41,428 bases of DNA, taken from Pseudomonadota bacterium (GTDB taxonomy: Bacteria; Pseudomonadota; Gammaproteobacteria; Burkholderiales; Gallionellaceae). Position numbers and translations under genes: made by a program. Shown here piece by piece: positions 1-8,321 of this stretch. The notes below the pieces were generated by a model. It did not search any database, was not told the origin of the DNA, and saw nothing but the letters and a program-made list of their open reading frames with translations. The stretch covers positions 1 to 41,428 of the forward strand of contig JAPLQK010000030.1 of assembly GCA_026399735.1 (NCBI GenBank), written 5' to 3'. Position 1 is the stretch's first letter. Every line of letters begins with the position of its first letter.

Positions 1-2
1 CC

Positions 3-80
3 AGCCTGGAAGAAGCACGTCTGAGCGCGGCGAATCTGAAATCCAGCCTGGGCTATCAACCCTTGCTAAAACGGCACTAA
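3..80 (+). CDS. C-terminal end of an unidentified protein (partial)
   Basis: A reading frame enters from the left edge and ends at a TAA at 78-80, giving a 25-residue tail (SLEEARLSAANLKSS...). The piece looks helical and ends in basic residues (LLKRH). It is too short to name. A second frame is also open here and runs to about position 146, so the frame choice is a judgement based on the more protein-like composition. The gene converges on hypE, and a hairpin-rich non-coding stretch separates the two. Confidence 0.35.
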   Translation, partial: SLEEARLSAANLKSSLGYQPLLKRH

Positions 81-184
81 AAGTCTGTCGCACTTGCGAA
101 AGAAGTCCGACATACCTGGCTCTATATGAAATACGTAGGTAATACGAAAATTTCAGCGGGAATAGTACGATGAACCCGGTTTCT

Positions 185-490
185 ATCACCCCCTGTGCGC
201 CGCCGAAGACAGTCAGCAAACAGCGGTGCAGTTGGGCGAGGACTGTTCATTCAGGAATAGGCGATTTATCGCCTTATATTCCGTGGGAATGCCTTTGCGG
301 CATTTGAGCACGTGGCCGCAAGCGGATCGTGCGAGTTCCGCAGCCCCGACGTTTGTTGACTATCGAGGGTACGCCTGCCTGTTGTCAAACAGGCAGGCAG
401 GTGCGGCAAACCGGGGGCGCCTTTTCTTGGGTTACTTTCTTTTGGCGACTCAAAAGAAAGTAACCAGCCGCCGGGCTGCCCCCGGCAGAA
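185..490. repeat. Hairpin-rich dispersed-repeat-like element
   Basis: This non-coding stretch between two convergent genes holds at least five stem-loops: GGCGAT/ATCGCC (260-273), AATGCC/GGCATT (288-304), an 11-bp perfect stem with loop GTCA (373-398), a 15-bp perfect stem with a 6-base loop (430-465) and GCCGGG/CCCGGC (470-486). The overall pattern is a CCCCCTGTGCGCCGCCGAAG-like start, a GCGAGTTCCGC core and a TTACTTTCTTTT hairpin end. From memory this resembles long intergenic repeats scattered through many beta- and gammaproteobacterial genomes. Only one copy lies in this window, so repetition cannot be shown here. Open frames of 89 and 92 codons cross it, but they match no protein pattern and run through the hairpins. 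Confidence 0.55.
430..465. terminator. Perfect 15-bp stem-loop, possible bidirectional terminator
   Basis: Bases 430-444 are exactly complementary to 451-465, with the loop GCGACT between them. The stem carries runs of T on one side and A on the other, so either strand could form a terminator-like hairpin. It sits between the rightward partial gene and the leftward hypE, where a shared terminator would be expected. It also forms the end of the repeat-like element, so termination may be incidental. Confidence 0.4.
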
Positions 491-537
491 TGTGAATTCA
501 AAGTACCCACTACAAATCACATAGAACCACATACTTC

Positions 538-1578
538 CTAGCAAATCCTCGGCAGTTGTTCGCCTGCCAGCCAGTCTACGATGCGCCGTCCGCCAAGACG
601 CGTGATCATCTGCACGAAGCCATGTGAATCTGCCAGCACCTCGCCGATAATGGCGGCATCACGTGCCAGCGGATGCGCGCGCATCACGGCAAGCAAGCGC
701 ACCGCATCTTCCGGCGCGCAAATCGCGATGAGTTTACCTTCATTGGCGACATATAACGGGTCCAGGCCTAAAAACTCGCATGCCGCTTCCACCGGCTTGT
801 TAATTGCAATTGCCGCCTCATTGAGCAACATACCCACACCTGACTGCTGTGCAATTTCATTCAGCGTGGTCGCAACTCCACCGCGTGTCGGGTCGCGCAA
901 CACGCGCAACCCCGCACCGGAATCGAGCATCGCAGAGACCAGACCGTGTAGCGCCGCAGTATCGGAGACGATAGGCGCATCGAAACTCAGATTCTCGCGT
1001 TGCGAGAGCACCGCCATGCCATGATCGCCTACCGGGCCGGACAGCAATATTTTGTCGCCAGCCTGCGCCAGATTGCCAGACAGGGTAATCCCGTCGCGCA
1101 CCATACCGACAGCGGTCGTGGTGATAAAAATCCCGTCGCCCTTGCCCTGCTCCACCACCTTGGTATCGCCGGTGACAATGGGTACGCCTGCCTCTTGTGC
1201 CGCATGCGCCATGGATTCGACGATGCGTTTCAGGTCTGAGAGCAAAAATCCTTCTTCGAGTATGAAAGCCGCAGAGAGATACAGCGGCACAGCGCCCATC
1301 ATCGCAACATCGTTGATCGTGCCGTGCACCGACAGACTACCGATATCGCCCCCGGCGAAAAACAACGGTGAGACCACATGACTGTCGGTCGACATCACAA
1401 GACGCCCGGATACAGGCGGCAGCACCGCACCATCGTTTCCTTCAGCCAGATAAGGGTTGTCAAACGCCTTTGCAAACAGCTCATTGATCAGGTGCGCAGT
1501 CACACGGCCGCCTGAACCGTGCTGCATCTCGATGCGCCCATTTTTGAAATCCAGCGGACGAATATAGTTTATATTCAA
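538..1578 (-). CDS. hypE: Hydrogenase maturation protein HypE (carbamoyl dehydratase)
   Basis: HypE dehydrates the carbamoyl group that HypF attaches to its C-terminal cysteine, giving the thiocyanate used for the CN ligands of the [NiFe] centre. The 346-residue protein has the family's N-terminal HGSGGR (about residue 20), GNDGAVL and the GDTKVV nucleotide-binding segment. It ends in PRIC, so the essential terminal Cys346 is present. The best-supported start is a TTG at 1578. It overlaps the hypD stop by four bases and has an AGGTGA ribosome-binding site a few bases upstream, which suggests translational coupling. The next in-frame ATG (about residue 18) would cut into the conserved start of the domain. 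It is the last gene of the leftward hypCDE unit. Confidence 0.96.
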   Translation of the reverse strand: MNINYIRPLDFKNGRIEMQHGSGGRVTAHLINELFAKAFDNPYLAEGNDGAVLPPVSGRLVMSTDSHVVSPLFFAGGDIGSLSVHGTINDVAMMGAVPLYLSAAFILEEGFLLSDLKRIVESMAHAAQEAGVPIVTGDTKVVEQGKGDGIFITTTAVGMVRDGITLSGNLAQAGDKILLSGPVGDHGMAVLSQRENLSFDAPIVSDTAALHGLVSAMLDSGAGLRVLRDPTRGGVATTLNEIAQQSGVGMLLNEAAIAINKPVEAACEFLGLDPLYVANEGKLIAICAPEDAVRLLAVMRAHPLARDAAIIGEVLADSHGFVQMITRLGGRRIVDWLAGEQLPRIC

Positions 1579-2702
1579 TTACTCACCTCACGAAACCTGC
1601 CGTAGGAATAATGCGCCGCGCATGCGCCCTCGCTTGACACCATGCATGAACCGATTGGATTCTCCGGCGTACAAACGTTGCCGAAAATTTTGCATTGCTG
1701 CGGGCGTTTTTCACCTCTGAGAATCGCCGCACATTCGCATGCCTTATGATCGGGCACGGCAACATAATCAACGCCAAATCTGATTTCCGCGTCGTATCCG
1801 GCAAATTCCGGGCGCAGCTTCAAGGCGCTGTTTGGCAAACTTCCCAAACCGCGCCATTCAAAAAAATCTTTTAATTCAAATACTTCTGAAACAAGCACCT
1901 GCGCCTTTTGATTGCCGTCGCGGGTCACCGCGCGGGTGAATTCGTTTTCCACTGCCGCGCTGCCATTGTTTCTTTGGCTGTTGATCTGGCGTATCAGCAT
2001 CAGAATCGCCTGCATCACATCCAGCGGTTCAAATCCGGCAATCACCACCGGCTTGGCATAATCAGTGGCGAACACCTCATAGGGTTTGCTGCCGATCACG
2101 GTGGAGACATGCGCTGGCCCGATAAAACCGTCCAGCGATACGCTGCCTTCAACATCCAAAATGGCATGCATTGCCGCAGGCGTCAACACATGGTTGCACA
2201 GGATGCTGAAATTTTTCAGCCCCTCAGCTGCCGCCTGTTTGATTGCAACGGCAGTGGGCGGCGTGGTGGTCTCGAAACCGATCGCCAGAAAAACCACCTG
2301 CCGCTCCGGGTTATCTCGCGCGATCTTCAACGCATCCTGTGTCGAATAGATCATCCGCACGTCCGATCCTGCTGCCTTGGCGCGCATCAGCGTCAAATTA
2401 CCGGATGCCGGAACACGCAGGGTATCGGCGTAAGTGCACAAAATCACACCGTGATCACTCGCCAGCCTGATCGCCTGATCGATGCGGCCAATCGGCAAAA
2501 CGCACACCGGACAGCCTGGCCCATGAATCAACCGGACCGGTGCGGGCAGCAAATCGGCCAGACCATAACGCGAAATGGCATGAGTATGGCCGCCGCAAAA
2601 CTCCATCAGTCGATATATTCCGGCAGGACATGCCTCACGCGCAATGTTGGCGGCGATAATCGATGCCAGTTCGCCATTGCGGAATTCATCCAGATACTTC
2701 AT
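1575..2702 (-). CDS. hypD: Hydrogenase maturation protein HypD
   Basis: HypD is the [4Fe-4S] scaffold on which, together with HypC, the Fe(CN)2CO unit of [NiFe]-hydrogenase is assembled in the cytoplasm. The 375-residue length is normal. Visible signatures are MEFCGGHTH near residue 35, [11 protein letters not shown] (the redox-active Cys region) near residue 65, and a C-terminal cluster region with four conserved cysteines ([19 protein letters not shown]). The ATG overlaps the hypC stop by four bases (ATGA), and the stop overlaps the TTG of hypE. All three maturation genes are therefore coupled. Confidence 0.97.
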   Translation of the reverse strand: MKYLDEFRNGELASIIAANIAREACPAGIYRLMEFCGGHTHAISRYGLADLLPAPVRLIHGPGCPVCVLPIGRIDQAIRLASDHGVILCTYADTLRVPASGNLTLMRAKAAGSDVRMIYSTQDALKIARDNPERQVVFLAIGFETTTPPTAVAIKQAAAEGLKNFSILCNHVLTPAAMHAILDVEGSVSLDGFIGPAHVSTVIGSKPYEVFATDYAKPVVIAGFEPLDVMQAILMLIRQINSQRNNGSAAVENEFTRAVTRDGNQKAQVLVSEVFELKDFFEWRGLGSLPNSALKLRPEFAGYDAEIRFGVDYVAVPDHKACECAAILRGEKRPQQCKIFGNVCTPENPIGSCMVSSEGACAAHYSYGRFREVSN

Positions 2703-2935
2703 GCCGATGTTCCGCGCTGAAAATCGTCCATCTCAGCGAACAGTGCCAGCGTGCGTTCAGCTTCATCCGGATCGAGTTTTTGCAGCGCGTAGCCGACATG
2801 CACGATCACATAATCACCTATCGCAACATCCTCCACCAGTGCCAGTGATATTTCCTTCTTCACTCCGCCCAGATTGACGATAGCGCTGTCACCGGCGAGA
2901 AGTTGTTCGATTCGGGCGGGAATAGCCAGACACAT
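2699..2935 (-). CDS. hypC: Hydrogenase maturation chaperone HypC
   Basis: HypC/HupF-family chaperone that carries the Fe(CN)2CO moiety with HypD and delivers it to the hydrogenase large-subunit precursor, here presumably HoxH. The 78-residue protein starts with the diagnostic MCLAIP, in which Cys2 is the functional residue, followed by the small barrel ([28 protein letters not shown]). An AAGGA ribosome-binding site lies about eight bases before the ATG. It is followed by hypD with a 4-base overlap. The HDOD gene lies 57 bases upstream on the same strand, so hypCDE may be read from the promoter of the signalling genes. Confidence 0.96.
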   Translation of the reverse strand: MCLAIPARIEQLLAGDSAIVNLGGVKKEISLALVEDVAIGDYVIVHVGYALQKLDPDEAERTLALFAEMDDFQRGTSA

Positions 2936-2992
2936 TTCAAGTCCTTGTTTTAAAATAGTTTTTTATAAAAAACAATGTCGGGTCACAGAAAA

Positions 2993-3832
2993 TCAGGAGA
3001 AAGCCGATGCAATCTCTTCAGCACGCGCGCGCATGGCCGCTTCGACCGCCTCCACACGATCTTCCGCAATACCCAGTGCCTGCCATTCGCAAAGCTCGAT
3101 ACCTGAAAGTTTTTGCTCATTGCTACCGAAAGTAGGCAACAACTTTTCAGCCAGATTTGTCATGGCAATCAGCGTCTTCCCTGTTTCTGCCGCCTTATGA
3201 TGGTGGCGTAACACGGCAATGATGGCATCTGTCAGGTTCCAGTGTTCAGCCAGCAGCGCGCCTAACTCACAGTGATTAATCTCCAGCATCTCGGCCTCAA
3301 TCTCGGCGTCCATCGCCACGCCTTCTTCAAGGAGACGTGCATGAAAACGGTTGCTGAGTTCAGGTTCCACATATTCCAGTACCAGAAAACCGATATCGTG
3401 CAACAGCCCGGCAAGATAAATATCCTCATCCGGCGGACGCATTTCCTGTGGCATCGCCTTGGACAGTGCATCCATCGCCAGCGCAACAGCCATGCTGTGC
3501 TGCCAAAGTTGCCGCACATTCAAAAGGCCTGGCAGATTACGGGTAACGGATGACATCATCGCAAAACCTAATGCAACCATCTTGACGCGTTTGATACCCA
3601 GTACCGTCGCAGCATCCCCGACGGTCATGATTTTTCTTGATGTGCCGAACAGCGGAGAATTGGCCAGACCGACAATCCTGGCCGAAATGGCCGGATCCTT
3701 TTCAATCAGTTTGAGCAGCAGCTCATTGCCCCTGTCCGATGCCAGTTCAATAGACAGGATTTCACGGGCAGTTTCAGGCATGGCAGGCAGCGACTGCAGG
3801 GTACCGACGTTGTGGTGCATTGTAGGTGTCAT
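2993..3832 (-). CDS. HDOD-domain signalling protein
   Basis: The protein of 279 residues is almost entirely an HDOD domain, a degenerate HD-phosphohydrolase relative found in bacterial signalling proteins and usually non-catalytic. Typical features are LPAMPETAREIL at the start, the KDPAISARIVGLANSPLFG helix pair, a VLGIKRVKMVALGFA segment and an LLHDIGFLVLEY helix that keeps an HD pair. There is no membrane segment. The GGDEF-EAL gene ends only 11 bases upstream, so the two are probably one transcript. hypC follows after 57 bases. The ATG used is immediately preceded by GGAG with no spacer. A second ATG five codons in (about 3820) would have a 12-base spacer, so the exact start is uncertain. 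Its partner and output are unknown. Confidence 0.88.
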   Translation of the reverse strand: MTPTMHHNVGTLQSLPAMPETAREILSIELASDRGNELLLKLIEKDPAISARIVGLANSPLFGTSRKIMTVGDAATVLGIKRVKMVALGFAMMSSVTRNLPGLLNVRQLWQHSMAVALAMDALSKAMPQEMRPPDEDIYLAGLLHDIGFLVLEYVEPELSNRFHARLLEEGVAMDAEIEAEMLEINHCELGALLAEHWNLTDAIIAVLRHHHKAAETGKTLIAMTNLAEKLLPTFGSNEQKLSGIELCEWQALGIAEDRVEAVEAAMRARAEEIASAFS

Positions 3833-3843
3833 CTCCGGGTAAA

Positions 3844-6441
3844 TTATAAATTATCTGAAAACAAAGTATGACCGCTGCGCCATGCCATCAGCCGGGCTGC
3901 CGGCATCGGACGGGCAATCGCGTAGCCCTGACCGATATCACACCCCATTTCCAGCAGCAGATTAAACTGTTCTTCAGTTTCAATACCTTCCGCCACCGTC
4001 TTTAGCTCGAAGGCCCGAGAGAGTGCAATAATCCCCAGCACGATGGCATGATCGCCTTTGTTCGTCGTCAGATTGCGCATAAAGGATTGATCGATCTTTA
4101 GCACATCAACCGGCAGACGACTAAGATAGGACAATGAAGAATATCCCGTACCGAAATCATCCAGTGCAAAGCTCACGCCGAGTTTCTTGCAAGCTTCGAT
4201 GATGATCGACACTTCACCGATATCCTCCAGCGCTGCAGTTTCCAGAACCTCAATCTGAAAACGATGCGCCGGTATATCGGGATGACGCAACAGTTGTTGC
4301 TGTAACTTTTCAACAAAATTTGCCGATTCAAGATGATGAGCTGAAATATTCACGCTGATTTCGACATCCAGTCCTGCAACGCACCACGCCTCCATCTGTT
4401 GCAGCGCGGAGGCGAGCACCCATTCTCCGAGTTCGATGTCGAGTTCAGAACTTTCAATCGCAGGCAGGAATCTTGCCGGAGACAACAAACCCATTTCGGG
4501 ATGATTCCAGCGTATCAAGGCCTCTGCGCCAATCAACTGCCGGTCAAGCATGTTGATTTTCGGCTGGTAATACAGCTCGAACTCGTTGTTCAGGAGGCCC
4601 TGGCGGATTTTATTCTGCAACTCATGCTGGCTGCGGGCACGCTGATCCAGCGCGGGATCATAGATGTGGAAACGGTTTTTTCCCGACTGCTTGGCCACGT
4701 ACATGGCCTGATCCGCATGGCGCAGCAGCGTATCCGAATCTTCGTCGTCGAGCGGGTAGACGCTGACACCAATGCTGGCATTGACCACGATGGATGTAGA
4801 CATCATCTCGATCGGTTCGGCAATGGCTGCAAGCAGGCGATGAAGCGTTCGGCTGCATTCCTCACCGCGCTCCAGACCCTGCAACAGGATGACAAACTCG
4901 TCCCCACCAAGACGCGCAACCGTATCCCCTCCGCGTATCGTATTCTGGATGCGCTGTGCAATCTCGATCAATACGTGATCGCCTGCCTCATGCCCCATCG
5001 TATCGTTGATCGGCTTGAATCCGTCCAGATCCAGATAACAGATCGCCATCATATTCTGTTCTCGTGAAGTCCTGGCAATACCCTGTTTCATGCGATCGCC
5101 CAGCAGGGTACGGTTCGGAATACCCGTCAGCGCGTCGTAGTGCGCAATGCGTTCCAGTTGTTTTTCGTGATGCTTGATCAGCGTGATATCGGAAGCGATG
5201 CCGGCATAGTGTGTGACTTGTCCGGCTTCATTGGCAATGGCCGCAACACTCAGCCACTCGGCATAAACCTCGCCATCCTTTTTTCGGTTCCAGAGTTCTC
5301 CTGCCCAATGACCGCTAGCCGTAATCGATTGCCACATGGATTCATAAAACGAACGGCTTTGCAGGCCCGATTGCAGCATGCGCGGATTTTTTCCGATCAG
5401 TTCTTCTCGGGTATAGCCGCAAATCTTGCAATAGGCTTCATTGACATCGATGATATTGCCGGACGCATCGGTGATCGTAATGCCTTCCAGCGTATTCGAA
5501 AACACCTTGGCCGTCAGACGCAGCTGATCCTCTGCCCGTTTACGTTCGGTAATATCGCGGACATTCAGCACGATGCCGGCGACCACCGGATTATTGGTCA
5601 GATTACGACCTGTCATCTCGATATTGCGATAGCTGCCGTCTTTATGTCTCAGGCGAAATTCCAATTTCTCCGGAACGCATCCGTCTGCATGAATCTGCAA
5701 GCCGGAAAGCGCCATTTCAGCTTTAGCCTGCTCATCCGTATGAATCAATTCATTGATGTGCCTGTCAGTGATTTCACCGGTTGTAAAACCCAGCACCTGT
5801 TCGACTGAGGGCGAAATAAAACGCACCAGACCTGTATCGGAAATAATGGCGATGATGTCACTGCCGCGTTCGACCAGCGTACGAAACAGCGCCTCACTGC
5901 GGCGCAGCACCTCCTTTTCACGCTCCAGTCCATAGGTTTTTTCATTGAATATCTCGTAGTTGCGAATCACGAAATAGAACGCCATCAGATACAGACAAGA
6001 CGTGACGATATCGATATGGGAATAAGCGGTATTGAAACCGGGCAGAAAATGTCCGACCACAATCGTTGCGAGAATCAGCATCAGCCAGGCAAAACCGATC
6101 TTTCTGCCTTTCAGAAAAAAAGCCGAAGCCGCCAGCAGAAAGAACAGCGAGATGCGCGTCGAATTATAGCTGGCCAACAGATAAAGAGCTGTAAACAGAA
6201 AATAGGAAAGCGCCAGTGCGATCGAACTGACGATTGCTGCACGTGCTTGATGTCGCCGGAGGTAATAAATAAGCGAAAAATTGCAGATCGCAAAAACAGC
6301 ATCGGCCATACCCATCACAGCGCTGGTCTGCCAGCGATACAAAGCCATTCCCAGCGCCACAATTCCGGCAAACAGAAAAACACTATTCAGGAAGGCGACT
6401 TTATGGTCGGGTGTATTTTCGACGGGGTTGGGCTGGGTCAT
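3844..6441 (-). CDS. Membrane PAS-PAS-GGDEF-EAL cyclic-di-GMP protein
   Basis: The 865-residue protein is probably a bifunctional or switchable cyclic-di-GMP enzyme. Residues 15-160 hold about five or six hydrophobic membrane segments. Two PAS domains follow (about 185-300 and 310-425), then GGDEF (about 435-595) and EAL (about 605-860). The diguanylate cyclase site is intact (LGGDEF at 511-516). An RxxD inhibitory site, RGGD, lies exactly five residues before GGDEF. The phosphodiesterase half keeps EAL (640-642), EISVNIS, DDFGTGYSSL and AEGIETEEQ, so it also looks active. No clear Shine-Dalgarno precedes the ATG. It heads a leftward set with the HDOD gene and probably hypCDE. The second PAS has a GHWxGExWNRKKDG pattern that recurs in the divergent GGDEF protein next door. 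Confidence 0.95.
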   Translation of the reverse strand: MTQPNPVENTPDHKVAFLNSVFLFAGIVALGMALYRWQTSAVMGMADAVFAICNFSLIYYLRRHQARAAIVSSIALALSYFLFTALYLLASYNSTRISLFFLLAASAFFLKGRKIGFAWLMLILATIVVGHFLPGFNTAYSHIDIVTSCLYLMAFYFVIRNYEIFNEKTYGLEREKEVLRRSEALFRTLVERGSDIIAIISDTGLVRFISPSVEQVLGFTTGEITDRHINELIHTDEQAKAEMALSGLQIHADGCVPEKLEFRLRHKDGSYRNIEMTGRNLTNNPVVAGIVLNVRDITERKRAEDQLRLTAKVFSNTLEGITITDASGNIIDVNEAYCKICGYTREELIGKNPRMLQSGLQSRSFYESMWQSITASGHWAGELWNRKKDGEVYAEWLSVAAIANEAGQVTHYAGIASDITLIKHHEKQLERIAHYDALTGIPNRTLLGDRMKQGIARTSREQNMMAICYLDLDGFKPINDTMGHEAGDHVLIEIAQRIQNTIRGGDTVARLGGDEFVILLQGLERGEECSRTLHRLLAAIAEPIEMMSTSIVVNASIGVSVYPLDDEDSDTLLRHADQAMYVAKQSGKNRFHIYDPALDQRARSQHELQNKIRQGLLNNEFELYYQPKINMLDRQLIGAEALIRWNHPEMGLLSPARFLPAIESSELDIELGEWVLASALQQMEAWCVAGLDVEISVNISAHHLESANFVEKLQQQLLRHPDIPAHRFQIEVLETAALEDIGEVSIIIEACKKLGVSFALDDFGTGYSSLSYLSRLPVDVLKIDQSFMRNLTTNKGDHAIVLGIIALSRAFELKTVAEGIETEEQFNLLLEMGCDIGQGYAIARPMPAARLMAWRSGHTLFSDNL

Positions 6442-6761
6442 GATGTGATGGCAAGATTAACGCACTGCGAAGTGTACCCTATCGGGGAAATGCAAGGTAA
6501 GGGATTGATTACGCTAAACGGTCCATTTTCCAATAAATATCAGGCAAAGACGTTGCGGTTCATGCCCGTTCAATAAGGGTGGAAGACCCCGTTGAATTTT
6601 CCACTTCAGCTCCCTCCGGCAATACCTGAATACAGGCCTGATAATCATTGCTTCTGCTACATCCGAAGAGTAGGATGTTCCAGCAGACAATGACCGCCCT
6701 GCAACATATGTACAGAAGCGCTTCACCCCGACTCAACCCGGCTTAAAAGCAGACATATCAA
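6442..6761. promoter_or_regulatory. Divergent intergenic region between two GGDEF genes
   Basis: These 320 bases separate the leftward GGDEF-EAL gene from the rightward GAF-PAS-GGDEF gene, so they must hold promoters for both arms unless transcription starts further away. I see no convincing sigma-70 pair and no strong palindrome. A weak TTGGAA/TAATCA pair with 16-base spacing lies on the minus strand at roughly 6500-6530. No protein-like open frame is present. Confidence 0.4.
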
Positions 6762-8159
6762 ATGAAAATCGCCTCTCTTCCCGGTAACGAACATGAGCGC
6801 CTTGAGGCACTCAGGAATTACGACATCCTTGATACGGCTCAGGAAACCGCATTTGACAACATGGTGCAGCTGGCGTCCTACATTTGCAAAACGCCTATTG
6901 CCGCAATCAGCCTGGTAGATGAACAACGGCAATGGTTCAAGGCCATCACCGGAATTGATGCCAGAGAAACCCCGAGATCGGTCGCATTTTGCGCCCATGC
7001 CATCCTTCAGGACGACGCAATGATCGTCCCGGATGCAACAAAAGACGAACGTTTTTTTGATAATCCGCTGGTAGCCTCCGCACCGGACATCCGGTTTTAC
7101 GCCGGTTTTCCGCTGATTACCTCACAGGGCTATCATCTGGGTACGCTGTGCGTTATCGATCGCATACCCCGTGTGCTGGACGCATCGCAACTGGATGCGA
7201 TTAAAGTGCTGGCCGACAATGTCATGGCGCATCTTGATTTGCGCCTGTCCCACAAACATATCCGCCAGTATGCTGACGATATGAAACTGGCGGCCACCAT
7301 TTTTCAGTCCAGCAGCGAAGCCATGGTGGTCACCGACGCCGATAACCGCATCATCACAGTGAACCCGGCTTTTACGAAATTAACCGGTTACACCGGCAAT
7401 GAGGTCATCGGGAAAAACCCCAATCTGCTTAAATCCGATAAGCAACCGAAAGAATTTTATCAGCAGATGTGGCATTTACTGAAAACGAAGGGGCACTGGG
7501 ACGGAGAAGTATGGAATTTACGAAAAAGTGGTCAATTGTATGCCGAGTGGCTGTGCATCAATGTGATTTACAACGACGATGGATCGACGCGCCTGTATGT
7601 GGCGATCTTTTCCGACATTACAGAAAAAAAACAGGCCGACGAACTTGTATGGAAGCAGGCCAATTATGACCAGTTGACGCATTTGCCTAACCGGCGGTTG
7701 TTCCGCGACCGGATGGCGCAAAGCATTAAAATTGCGAACCGCAGCAAGAATTCTTTCGCGCTGATGTTTATTGACCTCGATCGCTTCAAGGAAATTAACG
7801 ATATCCTCGGACATCATACGGGCGATAAGCTGCTGCAGGCGGCGGCCCTGCGCATCAATCAGTGTGTGCGTGAAATGGATACCGTTGCCAGAATGGGTGG
7901 GGATGAGTTTACGGTGATCCTGTCGCAGATTGCCGACCCGATTTACGCCGGAAAAATCGCCGGAACCATCATCCGAAAACTTAATGATCCATTCACAATC
8001 GAAGGCGCCGATATCGACATTTCGGCCAGTATCGGCATTACGATCTATCCCGCTGACGGAGACAATACGGAGCAACTGCTCAAGAATGCCGATATCGCAA
8101 TGTATGCCGCCAAGCACAGCGGTCGCGGCCGTTTCAGTTATTTCACCCTACCCGCATAA
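6762..8159 (+). CDS. GAF-PAS-GGDEF diguanylate cyclase
   Basis: This is a soluble 465-residue cyclase that makes cyclic-di-GMP from GTP. A GAF domain covers about 20-165 (ISLVDEQRQWFKA, SVAFCAHAI, GTLCVID are typical of this GAF subgroup). A PAS domain with PAC motif covers about 175-290 and a GGDEF domain about 300-463. The active site is GGDEF at 379-383 and the inhibitory site REMD at 370-373, the correct five residues upstream. There are no membrane segments. The PAS resembles the second PAS of the divergently encoded membrane protein (IGKNP, GHWxGExWN, YAEWL), suggesting an old duplication or a shared ligand. hoxF begins 162 bases downstream on the same strand. The Shine-Dalgarno is weak (AAAAGCAGA). 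Confidence 0.95.
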   Translation: MKIASLPGNEHERLEALRNYDILDTAQETAFDNMVQLASYICKTPIAAISLVDEQRQWFKAITGIDARETPRSVAFCAHAILQDDAMIVPDATKDERFFDNPLVASAPDIRFYAGFPLITSQGYHLGTLCVIDRIPRVLDASQLDAIKVLADNVMAHLDLRLSHKHIRQYADDMKLAATIFQSSSEAMVVTDADNRIITVNPAFTKLTGYTGNEVIGKNPNLLKSDKQPKEFYQQMWHLLKTKGHWDGEVWNLRKSGQLYAEWLCINVIYNDDGSTRLYVAIFSDITEKKQADELVWKQANYDQLTHLPNRRLFRDRMAQSIKIANRSKNSFALMFIDLDRFKEINDILGHHTGDKLLQAAALRINQCVREMDTVARMGGDEFTVILSQIADPIYAGKIAGTIIRKLNDPFTIEGADIDISASIGITIYPADGDNTEQLLKNADIAMYAAKHSGRGRFSYFTLPA

Positions 8160-8321
8160 TTGATAATGCAATAAATTTGTCACCCCATTGCTTTATGATA
8201 TGACGGTTCAGATAACGATCCAGTTTAAAATCGCGTGATGCGCATTAAATCAGTTTTGTAGAATCAGCCGCGTAACCAGAAAAATTGTATCCGACAATTT
8301 AAACCCATTGAAAGTGTTCTC

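Noticed and set aside
226-544. Open frames of 89 (plus) and 92 (minus) codons in the intergenic region
   Set aside because: They run through five perfect hairpins, lack ribosome-binding sites and have no protein-like pattern. The region is better explained as a repeat-like element.
4399-5808. Two 222-codon frames antisense to the GGDEF-EAL gene
   Set aside because: The sense strand encodes complete GGDEF, EAL and PAS motifs over the same bases. The antisense products resemble no family.
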